Shown here in pieces: positions 9,458 through 20,000 of a DNA stretch of 64,000 bases. The notes beneath the pieces were generated by a model. That model was not told where the DNA came from. It ran no database searches and was given only the letters and a program-made list of their open reading frames with translations. Each line of letters opens with the position of its first letter. Position 1 is the stretch's first letter. Position numbers and translations under genes: made by a program. The stretch is from Hamiltosporidium tvaerminnensis. Lineage: Eukaryota; Microsporidia; Dubosqiidae. The DNA lies in the NCBI GenBank assembly GCA_022605425.2, contig CM061248.1, positions 372,001-436,000 on the forward strand, read 5' to 3'.

Positions 9458-12133
9458 TTAATGAAATGCGAGCGGTATTTTCAATATTTGAAATAAATCT
9501 AAAATTTTTAAAACTTCTGGATGAAAATGCGTTTGGAAAAATGTCACTTTTTTTAAAAATTTCAGTGCAAAAATATTTTCTCTTGTTAGGCCGGTGTCAT
9601 ATATCGTACAAAACTTGAATTTGAGTTTTAATAGAGAATTCTGTAACATAACAAATTGAAAAATAGATACTTCAACGCTTGTACTGACAAAAACAAGTGA
9701 TTTTAAATTCTCACAACAAAGTGCGCCATATTCTTTGAAATAATTTGCCATAACATCATTTGCTAATGTAATTTTAAGATGTGTAAGATTTTTAAATTGA
9801 ATAAGTATGGCGAGATCGATCATGCTCAGCTGATTTCCAGAAATATCGATTTTTTTAAAAGAATCAGATTTTTTTGTAAAACATAAAAAGGACATTAATC
9901 CTACGTTGAGGTTACATTCCGAAACATTAAGCACATCTAGATTTATACCTAAAGGTAGCATGTTAAAATTATAATCACTAAGCCTATTTTGGGATAAATT
10001 GACCGATTTTAACCGAAACATATGCGAAAGATCAAAATGCTGCCATTCTGACATAGTGATGCTTGTGTCGAGAATTTCTAAAGATTCAAGATAGCAAAAA
10101 TATCTAAGAAAATAAAAAAAATTTCGACTTATATTATCTTCACTGTATCTTAAATGCTTTGTTGACAAATATAACGAAGTTTGATTCAATATTGTCAATG
10201 CTTCGTATCGTCTCTTAAGATTCTTCAAAACCAGAACTTCTGATTTTAAATTTTGAGAAAAGAAACTCAAAAATAATTTTCCTAATGTAGAACCAGAAAG
10301 ATCAAGAAAATCAAAGGAATTTCGACACCCCCAAAAGCTTATATTATTTCTAAAATAACTCAAATCGGCATTTCGTATGCTCAAACGTTTCAGAAATTTG
10401 CTTTTCATAAAAAAATTGATGATTTTAAAACAGAAATTTGTGCCATCCATCTTAAAAGACATTAACCGATTTGACTTTTCCTGTAGAAGTAAATCCCGGG
10501 GATTTCCGATATAATTAGATAGCGAAAGATCTATTTCTTCTAACATTGAAAAGGTTAAAACATTGAAAAATTTAGATGAAAGTCTAAATCCTATGAGTTT
10601 CAAAATTCTTAATTTTGGATAAAAAATTTCTATGTTATTTAGAAAAGAACGATATTTATAAATAACACAGCTGACAAAAATAAGTATTTCTAGATTGGAA
10701 AAATGTTTGATGTTCTCAATATTATCTTCGGATAGTATTACACGTTCTAACTCGACAAGTTTTATAGTTTTTTTATGATTTTGTACTAAAATTTGAAACA
10801 AATCGGAATCCATAATACTAGTTTCAAGTACTGAGTTAATATTCTTTAAATAGTCAGAAGCCTTATCGGGATCTTTACAATCTGAATAAAAAGAGTCATC
10901 TGCTGAAATCCTGATCCCTTTAATCATATAGAAGTCAAGAAACCACTTAAAAAAATCCCGTTTTTGAGCACAACTGTTTAATTTCATAGCGTTTAATGCC
11001 TCTGGAGTAATTCTAATCTTGATCTTATAAAATTCAAATGTATATAAAAAATTACTTCTTTTAATTCTGTCTATTTTATGGAAACTTACTTCGTTTTTGC
11101 TTAAGTCTGATATAATTTCAATTTGATCAAACAAAACGTCTAAAAACGGTATCAGAATTTGTTTATATCTTATTACAAATGGATTATATGGATTCAAAGT
11201 AAAATTTTTGTAAAATTCTGGTTCGAAATGAAGTAGAAATGAAAATAAATAACGATATAACATATTTAACGCATTTGATTCTGAATATACAGAAAGATCA
11301 GTAAGAATACTTACAAAATCAAGAAAATGTTCATTTTTTAATCCTGAAAGAGCCGGATCATATCCAAAACGTAATGAAATTAATAATAAACTGAAAAGAT
11401 GTCTATTTACCTCGTTTTTCGTTACATCATTAATGCTTATAGTTACATAATCTACTCCCAGTTTCAAATGATAATCAAATAATTCACATCGAATTAGAAA
11501 TTCAGATGAATAATCAAAGATCAAATATGTCGTCAAATGCTTTTTTGGCAAGATCCGCTTCCTTTTTTCAGTGCCACATGTTGAAATTATATTAGAAGGA
11601 TTTTCAAGTACTAGACATTGTGTTTCATTTTGTTTTTGATTATTAAAAGACCCAAAATTACTAAAGATTCCATCAGTTGGCCCCGAAAACCAATTTATCG
11701 GTTCCATGCTTTGATACGACTGTGTTTTCGAATGATTCTGTCCACTAGAATTTATAATCGAATTTAAATCTCGTTGTTTTGTACACTTTCTTTTAAGAGC
11801 CATATTATGAAAAGATGATGAAAACCCCTTTGGAAATTCCCCTTCTACACGTTGTTTGGATTTACAATGTAAGCTACTTTTATCAGAAGAATTACATACG
11901 CTATGGTCCTTAAATCTCAAAATCAAATCATCGGAATATTCTTCATTAAAAAACGCAATTTTTATTTGCACACATCTACTTGTTACATTAAAAAAATAGA
12001 CCAAAGAAAGAATAGAAATCTTTCTTAAATATTTTTTTAATCTGAATACCTGTAGTAATTTTTCGATAGATTTGACACTTTCCAAGTTATTTACAAACTT
12101 AGATCTTAAAAATGAATAAGGATTTGTATTCAT
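9458..12133 (-). CDS. Leucine-rich-repeat protein, 891 aa
   Basis: A long intact ORF. I chose the ATG at 12133 because CCC lies 7-9 nt upstream; an in-frame GTG two codons earlier is not a normal eukaryotic start. The N-terminus has a hydrophobic patch at about residues 38-52 (ISILSLVYFFNVTS), then a polar, probably disordered region to about residue 180. Residues 180-440 are helical and unrecognised. From about 450 to 880 at least ten leucine-rich repeats can be read, for example LRILKLIGFRLS, LEEIDLSLSN, LKRLSIRNADLS, LKSVNLSQNRLS, LDVLNVSECNL and FKKIDISGNQLS. LRR folds bind other proteins. Large LRR families are known in some microsporidia and are often suspected of roles at the host interface; that role is inference here. 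It converges on the doubtful 109-aa ORF. Confidence 0.9.
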   Translation of the reverse strand: MNTNPYSFLRSKFVNNLESVKSIEKLLQVFRLKKYLRKISILSLVYFFNVTSRCVQIKIAFFNEEYSDDLILRFKDHSVCNSSDKSSLHCKSKQRVEGEFPKGFSSSFHNMALKRKCTKQRDLNSIINSSGQNHSKTQSYQSMEPINWFSGPTDGIFSNFGSFNNQKQNETQCLVLENPSNIISTCGTEKRKRILPKKHLTTYLIFDYSSEFLIRCELFDYHLKLGVDYVTISINDVTKNEVNRHLFSLLLISLRFGYDPALSGLKNEHFLDFVSILTDLSVYSESNALNMLYRYLFSFLLHFEPEFYKNFTLNPYNPFVIRYKQILIPFLDVLFDQIEIISDLSKNEVSFHKIDRIKRSNFLYTFEFYKIKIRITPEALNAMKLNSCAQKRDFFKWFLDFYMIKGIRISADDSFYSDCKDPDKASDYLKNINSVLETSIMDSDLFQILVQNHKKTIKLVELERVILSEDNIENIKHFSNLEILIFVSCVIYKYRSFLNNIEIFYPKLRILKLIGFRLSSKFFNVLTFSMLEEIDLSLSNYIGNPRDLLLQEKSNRLMSFKMDGTNFCFKIINFFMKSKFLKRLSIRNADLSYFRNNISFWGCRNSFDFLDLSGSTLGKLFLSFFSQNLKSEVLVLKNLKRRYEALTILNQTSLYLSTKHLRYSEDNISRNFFYFLRYFCYLESLEILDTSITMSEWQHFDLSHMFRLKSVNLSQNRLSDYNFNMLPLGINLDVLNVSECNLNVGLMSFLCFTKKSDSFKKIDISGNQLSMIDLAILIQFKNLTHLKITLANDVMANYFKEYGALCCENLKSLVFVSTSVEVSIFQFVMLQNSLLKLKFKFCTIYDTGLTRENIFALKFLKKVTFFQTHFHPEVLKILDLFQILKIPLAFH

Positions 12134-12139
12134 ACACAC

Positions 12140-12142
12140 GGG
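12140..12142 (-). promoter_or_regulatory. CCC motif upstream of the LRR gene
   Basis: CCC on the minus strand, 7-9 nt before the ATG at 12133, fits the microsporidian start-proximal motif. A short motif alone is weak evidence; it gains weight from matching sites at 2152 and 26394. Confidence 0.45.
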
Positions 12143-13860
12143 TTTCTCATAAATATTTTTTTAAAACAATTTATATCTATAAAAAATTTTAATTCGATTA
12201 AAAGATATTTTAATTAAAATTTAATTAATAACCGTTTTTTTATAATTAATTTTCAAATTAAATATTAAAAACACACGTTTAATTTATTCCATAAATTATC
12301 AAAGCAATTTAAATTCAATTATAATATAACAAATACCATCTTTTTAAACTAGTTTAAAGATATATTTCGATTTATTAATATTATTAATCGGATTATTACT
12401 ATATTAATGATTTAAATCTACTCTCATTGACATGTATCTCCATAAAATAAAAAGCATTAATAGGTTTCTGATGGGATACATGTCTTTGATTTTCATTTTT
12501 TATTTGAATAGAACAAATTAATTGGTAATATAATTTATCAAAAACTCGTATAAATTACCAAGTACATTAACAAAACTACACATTTCAAAATAAAATTTAG
12601 AATAAAGAAATTTAAAAACAATAATGTTAAAGACATCCAACACACCAAAGATTTTATTAAGAAAACAACATATAATTTAAGAAATTCTGATTTCTAAAAA
12701 CCCAATTCTATTTTAATCTATTTCATTTTTATCAGTTACCCACTCTCCTTAACTATACAATTCAATAGAAATTTATAGAAACGAATTCATGACAACTTCA
12801 ACATTATTTTTCGTTTTATTATACTAAGATGTATTTTATTCAGCTGATATCACATCTTTTTAGAACAGTGGCAAGTGTTATATTTGTTTTCATAACAGTA
12901 ACGCAGTTCTAGGTTCAACACAAATAAATAAATATTCTAAATTACCATTATCATACCTTACTATATTTATATCTGAAAACCTTTTGCTTAAAAGATGGAT
13001 AGAACTTATTTAATGAGCGAGGCAGTTGTACTGAGTTTGTTAATGTCCGTTGCATGGAATGTGATCATATTTGAAACCGAAATTTAGTTCTACCTTAAGA
13101 ATATATATCGTTCCCACTTACTATACACATTCAGAACCTATTAATCTTCTAACTAAGATATATATCATAGACTTACATAAGTTTGCTTAAAGCCTCTAAT
13201 ATAATATTGTAGTATTCTACTACATAATTATGAGTTATTGAATTCTCTTATAAAATATAAAATTATATTTTATTAAAACCCCAATGATGGAAGAAAAAAA
13301 TAGAAAAGCTGAAATAATAATTTAAATAAACCTTTCATTAATCAAAAAAATCTTTAGTTACACGGGTTAACAAACCCTTTTATTCAAATGATAGCGCCTG
13401 TCTCTATCAAAGATACCTTTTATCTGGGTTACTCGAAAGAGATTACGACACATACCAACAAGTATAACTTGCTACTTAGCTTTTGAAATTTTTTGACAAC
13501 TTTAATTTTTTATACCTCCCAAATACCAAGTCTTCTTACGCGAGTAATAAATACTAAGTTTCAATACTTTTACACCAATTACATACAAATTTAAATAACA
13601 GTTTCCATTCTAATTACATAAAAAACCAAAAAAAATAAATTTAAAGACCCAATTCAACTTTTCCATAACCTCCTTCACATACAAACTTTCATCAAAAAAA
13701 TCAAAAATTTAGTATTTCTTCATCCTACTAAAATTAAAAACATTAATCTTTACATACCAATATACTTATTCCTTCCCAATTAAGTAGTAGTTACCGTATT
13801 ATCCCACTCCACACTTAAATTTAAGATAATAAAATATATTTCCTTCTATAAACAATTTCA
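12143..13860. other. Gene-free AT-rich region
   Basis: No coding frame or RNA recognised. From about 13500 the + strand becomes pyrimidine-rich and grades into the C-rich repeats. A piece near 13520 (CCAAGTCTTCTTACGCGAGT) weakly resembles one near 27264. Confidence 0.4.
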
Positions 13861-13970
13861 CACTCGAACCGTCTTTTACTTAACTCCTCTTAATTATCCA
13901 GTCTTATATCGGGTGCTTAACACCTCTTAACTAACCCTTTAAACCTTCTTTTACTTAACACCTTTTTATA
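13861..13970. repeat. 30-bp CTTAACACCTCTTAATTAACC array, left part
   Basis: Copies of CTTTTACTTAACACCTCTTAATT-type units, diverged. The array continues beyond the transposon at 15924-16135, so the two parts were one array before the element inserted. Confidence 0.8.
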
Positions 13971-14029
13971 GGGTTTTTCGATCAATATAATAATCCTTGC
14001 AATCAATATAATAATTATTTTTAAAAAAT
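13971..14029 (+). repeat. Left terminal inverted repeat
   Basis: Pairs with 15865-15923. The first 40 bases are identical to the reverse complement of the right end; differences appear only in the inner AT-rich third. Confidence 0.92.
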
Positions 14030-14497
14030 AAATTAGCAAATGAGTTAGGTCTTATTTATAAATGCAATGTAGAGATAATTCCTTATGTGATGACCTGGGA
14101 TGGTATTGTGACAAAATACCATAAGACGTATGTTAAGAGACTGCAAATACCCATGAATGTAGAGGCATATATACAATCCATAGTACTCAAGAAGACAGTC
14201 GAAACAATTTCTTTTGATCGACGAAGAGGACTTGAGTCTGGTCCAAATGCCGAGGAGAGCTGGGAGAGAGCATCATTAAGTGTTATCTTAGGAGCTGAGA
14301 TGCATAAACAACCAATACCCCCTTTAAAGCAAGTAGACAACGAGGAAGATGATGTTAAAACGGAAAATACAAAAAATATTTTACCCCTTATTTTGGATGG
14401 CATAACCACAGCAAAGGAACCAACAACTAATACAAATGAAGAGTTGGAGTTGGAGGAAGAGATAGAAGTGGTTGAAATGGTGGAAAGAATTATTTAA
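14030..14497 (+). pseudogene. C-terminal tail of a non-LTR retrotransposon ORF, nested in the transposon
   Basis: An ATG ORF begins at 14090, but the same frame is open and protein-like upstream from about 14033, just inside the left TIR, reading LANELGLIYKC then VMTWDGIVTKYHK. Downstream come AYIQSIVLKKT and ISFDRRRGLE, then an acidic tail and TAA. My recollection is that this pattern ends the polyproteins of R2/R4/Dong-type non-LTR retrotransposons, after the reverse transcriptase and restriction-like endonuclease. A frame with no start of its own that begins abruptly beside a TIR fits a 5'-truncated insertion or capture. A diverged relative lies at 34400-34680. The alternative is a small transposon-borne gene starting at 14090, but the upstream coding similarity argues against it. 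Confidence 0.65.
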
Positions 14498-14519
14498 AAA
14501 GAAAAATTTGTTAACCCAG

Positions 14520-14612
14520 AATTTTATTAAATAAAAATTTAAAAAATAAAAATTTAAAAAAAAAATTTAAAAAATAGAAATTTAAAAAATAAAAATTTAA
14601 AAAATAATTCAT
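14520..14612. repeat. A-rich AAAAATTTAAAAAAT repeats
   Basis: Several imperfect copies of an AAAAATTTAAAAAAT unit. A similar sequence in inverse orientation lies at about 15828-15880, inside the right TIR. This may therefore be the transposon's own subterminal inverted repeat rather than a retrotransposon tail; both readings remain open. Confidence 0.7.
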
Positions 14613-14703
14613 TCATTATAAAATTAACTCCCATGTCAAATTCTTTTTCAGGTAAAAATACCAACGAGAACAAATATGATTTTCGTTTAGGTGAAACACC
14701 GGA

Positions 14704-15804
14704 ATGTTAGAGTGCGAAAATGACAATGTTTTGAAGTGTCTTGAAGAAACATCGGGATCAAATGATGAAAATCTCTCCATAACCACTATTCCAACTCTGA
14801 GGAAACAAAAAGTTTCTATTAATGATCGGGAACGCATAATTGAAAAGACATTAGAAGGCTATTCTATTTCCGCAATTGCCTCGATGTATCGAATAAATTA
14901 CCAGATGGTTAATAGTATCGTTAGACGATATTTAAAAACTGGCTTGGTATTTGTCGATAAAAGAGGTGGTGATAGGCGCTCAAAGTTAACCTTGGAAAAA
15001 AAAGAGAGCTTACAAGCCTATGTTGATTTGGAATGTACAAAAACCCTGTATGAGTTGGCAGAATGGGTCAAATGTACATTTAATATTGATGTGTCAACTA
15101 GTACAATTGATCGCGCACTAAGGGAGTTCCATTACACTCTAAAGCGTGTAACAGTAGTGCCTGAGCGTAGAAATACACTTTCGACAATTGAGCTAAGAAC
15201 CAATTACACAACTAGTTTTCGTGAGTTGAGGTTGATAACGATGACCAAAACTTCGTCTTTTTAGGTGAAGTTGGGTTTGCTGTAGTAACACGCCTCAGCA
15301 GAGGTCTTAATATGAGAGGTGAATCTGCATACCTATCTGTAACAGCAGCCCGAAGTAGAAATATTTTAGTAGTCGCAGCAATGAACAAATATGGTATGAT
15401 ATACCATAAGATTCATGAGAGGGCCGTAAATGGTGAGGATTTCAAATTATTTCTTAAGGAGATTCATGAAAGTTGTCAACGGCAAAGAATTTTGACTCCA
15501 ATATTTGTAATGGACAATGCGAGAATTCATCACTATCGGGGATTGAATGATGATGAGGAAATTGCTTCGTATCGAATAAAATATCTTCCACCTTACTGTT
15601 CATTTCTTTATCCAATTGAGAATGTATTCTCATGTCTGGAAAAATAAAGTAATTCGAGGTGGTGCTCGTACTGAGCCTCAGTTGAGAATATTAATTTGTA
15701 GAAAATTTAATGAGATCACGGGAGAACATTGTAGTTCTTTTTAGCGTAAAATGTTAGGATATTTGCAAAAGGCTGAAGTAGGGCAAGTGATTCTTGAATA
15801 TTAG
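14704..15804 (+). pseudogene. Broken DDE transposase, Tc1/mariner (IS630) type
   Basis: The first segment (14704-15264) has a helix-turn-helix of the RERIIEKTLEGYSISAIA type and a second DNA-binding part with KRGGDRRSKLT. The catalytic part continues in another frame after a shift near 15225-15240. The usual FLDE box reads FLGEVGF, so the first catalytic Asp codon is now Gly. The second Asp (FVMDNARIHH) and the Glu (PIEN) remain, 34 residues apart, i.e. DD34E. A second shift near 15630 returns the tail (VWKNKVIRGG, EHCSSF, KMLGYL) to the first frame, where a TAG at 15742 interrupts it before the final stop at 15804. A further short frame from an ATG at 14633 may be the displaced original N-terminus. 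With two shifts, a stop and a lost catalytic residue the gene is dead. Confidence 0.93.
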
Positions 15805-15864
15805 TAATGAATCTCAAGTAATATTTATAATTTCTATTTTTTAAATTTTTATTTTTTCAATTTC

Positions 15865-15923
15865 TATTTTTAAAAATAAATATCATATTGATTGCAAGGA
15901 TTATTATATTGATCGAAAAACCC
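15865..15923 (-). repeat. Right terminal inverted repeat
   Basis: Reverse complement of the left TIR, ending CGAAAAACCC and followed by the duplicated TA. An A/T-rich extension reaches inward to about 15828. Confidence 0.92.
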
Positions 15924-16413
15924 TATATTATACCTTCTTATATCTAATGCTTTAAACCTCTTAATTAATCATTCTTTTACTTAACGCGTATTTATTATAC
16001 CTTCTTATATCTGATGCTTAACACCTCTTAATTAACCATTCTTTTACTTAACACCTCTTAATTAACCATTCTTTTACTTAACACCTCTTAATTATACCTC
16101 TAGCTATACCTTAACACTCCTATATAACAAAGTAAAATACCTTCTTTAAACCTCATTTTACTTTATCTCTTATATATCTATAACCCTTTATAAATAAAAT
16201 ATTTATTTATTTTACTATTCTTTCCCTCCTTTAACCCTAACCCTTACTTAAACATTACCCTTCTACCATACACCTATAAACATTACCCTTACCCTACGAT
16301 CTTACCAAAATATTACCCTTTATTCCTACCCTCCCACTCTTACTAAAATATTACCCTTCCACCCTCTCACACCTTAAATATTAACCATCATTACACCCCT
16401 CAAAATAAAAAAA
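15924..16413. repeat. C-rich repeats upstream of the USP7-like gene
   Basis: 15924-16135 continues the interrupted array. At 16021-16080 two units of exactly 30 bp (ACACCTCTTAATTAACCATT plus CTTTTACTTA) are identical. From 16200 to 16400 the sequence changes to ACCCTTAC and ATTACCCTT words, with telomere-like CCCTAACCCTTAC at about 16225. A CCCC lies 15-18 nt before the start at 16414, but in so C-rich a region that is not informative. Confidence 0.8.
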
Positions 16414-17058
16414 ATGTTCCTCTCAAAAAAATACACATGGACCCCACAAAACAACACACAATTCACATCCACACCACACTTCTACTTAGATAACCACCCA
16501 TGGAAATTAATATTATGTTATACATATAATAAGTATTATATATCTATACATTACGATGGTTCTTCTTTCTTTGACATACAGACATTCCTAACTCTACAAA
16601 TTAGTTTAAAAGAAGAGTTTGATAATAAGTTAGAGGCTAATAGTAGTAGTAGTAATACTAGTAGTAATATAAGTAGTAATAGTAACAACCCTACTACTAT
16701 AAGTAGTATTAATCCTACAAAACAACAAAATACCATTTCACTCTTCCATACTCACTCTTTTAATAGATTTGATACCGACTTTGGTTTATTTACCCCTACA
16801 TTTCCTATAAATATAACACTTACCATTTATTTACTTAAAACACCTTATAATTCCTTTAAATATACTTCATTTACAGGTATTAAAAACCTAGGAGGTACTT
16901 GTTATATTAACACCCTTTTACAAACACTATTCCATATACCAGAATACCGTAACATGATACTAAGCCTAGGATATAGCAATAGTGATAGTAGGGATAATAT
17001 GTTAGATGGTAGTAGTAGTAATAATAATAGTAATATGTTAGATGGTAGTAGTAGGTAA
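16414..17058 (+). CDS. USP7-like, segment 1: MATH domain and Cys box
   Basis: 214 codons. The MATH fold spans about residues 5-145 and is interrupted by a Ser/Asn insert at 76-105. The Cys box is at 155-172, with the nucleophile at Cys163 (codon 16900-16902). The usual Asn before Gly-Thr-Cys is replaced: the box reads LGGTCY, not LGNTCY. The frame closes at TAA in an AGT/AAT repeat. Confidence 0.85.
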   Translation: MFLSKKYTWTPQNNTQFTSTPHFYLDNHPWKLILCYTYNKYYISIHYDGSSFFDIQTFLTLQISLKEEFDNKLEANSSSSNTSSNISSNSNNPTTISSINPTKQQNTISLFHTHSFNRFDTDFGLFTPTFPINITLTIYLLKTPYNSFKYTSFTGIKNLGGTCYINTLLQTLFHIPEYRNMILSLGYSNSDSRDNMLDGSSSNNNSNMLDGSSR

Positions 17059-20000
17059 TATGATAGATGGTAGTAGTAAGGATAAATCTATATAATAACA
17101 ATAATGATAAAATAAATAACAATAAAGATACAATAAATAACAATAATGATAAAATAAATAACACTACCACTACTACACCCACACCCCCCACTACCACACC
17201 ACTTCTTTACTTACAACACCTCTTCTACCAATTACTTACACATACTGATATACAAATAAAACCTTTTATAATTAAAAGTAATATATTTACAGATACTAAC
17301 ACACATCAAGACATACATGAATATTCTAAGATATTCTTTGATTTCCTAGAGAAAGAATACAAGGGTAGTGGGGGGTGTGGTAGTAATAGTAGTAGTAGTA
17401 ATAGTAGTAGTAGTAATAATATAAGAGATATAAGGGATATAAGAGATACTAATAATAACCCTAATACTACTACTGATAATAATAACCCTAATACTACTAA
17501 CAATACTACTACTGATAATAATAATAACCCTACTACTACTAACAACAATAACCCTTCTAATAATAACAATACTACTACTAACAACAATAACCCTAATACT
17601 ACTAACAATAATACTACTAACAATAATAATAACCCTCCCCCTAACACCACTATCACCCCTACTAATAATAATAACACCCCCTCCACTAACCCTAATAACA
17701 TTATAGATGGCCTTCTTCTTAACTACATACACTGTATAGATTGTAACTGTAAAAGTACAAATAAAGAACATTTTCAAGATTTACAAGTAGATATAAGAGA
17801 TTATAACAATAACAATATAAGTAATACATTAAATAATTCTTTAAAAATATTATTTAATAAAGAAATATTAGAAGGTAATAATATGTATAAATGTAATATA
17901 CATGGACATGTACGTGCTATTAAAGGTATGTGTTTATATAAAGGACCAAGTGTACTTTTTATATTAATTAAAAGGTTTAATATTGATTATGAGACAGGAG
18001 AAGGATATAAGATTAATGATTATTTTGAGTACCCCGAGGTATTAGAGATGGTAGAGGGTGAGGGGGGAGGTGTGGGGGGTGAGGGTGAGTTTGGATGGTT
18101 TGGATGGTGATGTGTTAAGTGGTAGTGTTAGTATGGATGGTAGTAATAAGGATATAAGAGATAATATAAGAGATACTAGAGATAATATAAGAGATACTAG
18201 AGATAATATAAGAGATACTAGAGATAATACAACAGATAATATAAGAGATAATAACACCACTACCCTTACTTATAATCTTCACTCGGTTGTTGTTCACTCT
18301 GGTACTGCACATGATGGTCATTATACTGCTATTATAAATATAAAAGGTAATTATTATAAATTTAATGATACTATAGTAACACCTGTATGTAAAGAAGAAG
18401 CATTAGAATGTAATTATGGTGGTGTACATCCTTATAAGAATAAAGTAAGAGTATCTAATGCATATATGTTAGTGTATAGGAGGGTGGGTGATAATGGTTT
18501 GGATAATTTTATAGATAATAGTAGTATTAGGGATATAGGTAGTAGTAATAGGGATATAAGAGATAAGGATATAGATACTAACCCTAACCCTAATAAATGC
18601 ATAAATACTAACCCTAACCCTAATAAATGCATAAATACCAACCCTAACCCTACTATTAATACTAACCCTACCACTATTACTTACCCTAATACTACCCCCA
18701 CTATCCCTTTACCTATAAAATACCCTATACCTACTACAACCCTTCACCCCTTACTTCTCTCTACCTTTAAAAAAGAATTTAAAGATAAAATAATTTATAT
18801 TTTCTTTAAACCTATAAATATAGGTATTAAAGGTAATATTATAATAATAAGACTTAAAATGGAAGATGATTATAGAGAGAAAGTAAGAGAGATATATGGA
18901 GTATATAGGAAGTACTTATATATGTTTGAAGTGAGTAACAGTGATAGTGTAGTAGGAGGTGTAGGGATGTATAATGATATAGATAATAATCTAGTAGGGA
19001 TGGATAATAATATAGGTAATATAGATAATAATATAGTTAATAGTAATACATTAGGTAATAGTAATATAGATAATATAAATATAGGTAATAATATAGGTAA
19101 TAGTAATATAGATAATAATATAGATAAGAGTAATATAAATAATATAGATAATATAAATATAGGTAATAATATAAATAATGTAAATAACAAACATACTAAT
19201 ATAAATAATATAGATAATACTACTACCTATCCTACTCTCTCTTATACTACTACTGTTAAAGATAAAGGTATTTATTTTGCTTATTTATCTGATAATGAAT
19301 ATAACTTTAATAATAATAAAGATTACCTTTTATTTACTAAGAAATATAAAGAAATACCTTTATGTAAATATAATAATAAAGGGGTATTAATAGATTGTGA
19401 GGTAAAGGTAATAAGAAGGGATATGATAGGGGGTGTTAATAACAGTAGTATATTAGAGGGTGTTAATAATAGGGATATATTAGAGGGTGTTAATAACAGT
19501 AGTAAAGAAGAGGGTGTTAAGGATAAGAGTAGTAGTTATAAGGGTGTTAGTAAGAGTAGTAAAGAAGAGGGTGTTAACAATGTATCTAATGTACAACAGG
19601 GTGTTAACAGCAGTAGTAATATACAACAGGGTGTTAACAATGTATCTAATGTACAACAGGGTGTTAACAACAGTAGTAATATACAACAGGGTGTTAACAA
19701 CAGTAGTAATATACAACAGGGTGTTAACAACAGTAGTAAAGAAGAGGGTGTTAACAACAGTAGTAAAGAAGAGGGTGTTAGTAACAGTAGTAAAGAAAAG
19801 GGTGTTAACAACAGTAGTAATATACAAGAGGGTGTTAACAATGTATCTAATGTACAACACCCTGTTAACAACAGTACTACTGTACAACACCCCTTTACTA
19901 ACACTAACATATTTATAGAACACCAGTCTATTTCATATGTTATTTATATATATGGAGATAAAGAAAAGATTAAAAAGTATTTAGAGTCTTATAGAAGAGG

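Larger units (their letters stand above)
13971..15923 (+). mobile_element. Tc1/mariner (IS630-type) DNA transposon, decayed
   Basis: A complete element of 1953 bp bounded by inverted repeats that start GGGTTTTTCGATCAATATAA and match over about 59 bp with few differences. It is flanked by TA on both sides (13969-13970 and 15924-15925), the target duplication typical of this superfamily. Inside are, in order, a fragment of non-LTR retrotransposon ORF, an A-rich tract and a DDE transposase gene that is frameshifted and carries stops. It cannot be autonomous as it stands. The closely matching TIRs suggest it is not very old. Confidence 0.92.

Noticed and set aside
14520-14612. Poly(A)-like tail proving retrotransposition of the ORF fragment
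   Set aside because: A similar A-rich sequence lies in inverse orientation near the right TIR, so it may belong to the DNA transposon.
17306-17777. Long Leu/Val- and Ile/Ser-rich minus-strand frames in the protease gene
   Set aside because: They are antisense readings of trinucleotide repeats; the plus strand carries the conserved protease motifs.
19480-19923. Repetitive plus- and minus-strand frames overlapping the GGGTGTTA block
   Set aside because: A repeat unit free of stops in one frame leaves other frames open as well; the +1051-codon frame holds the gene.
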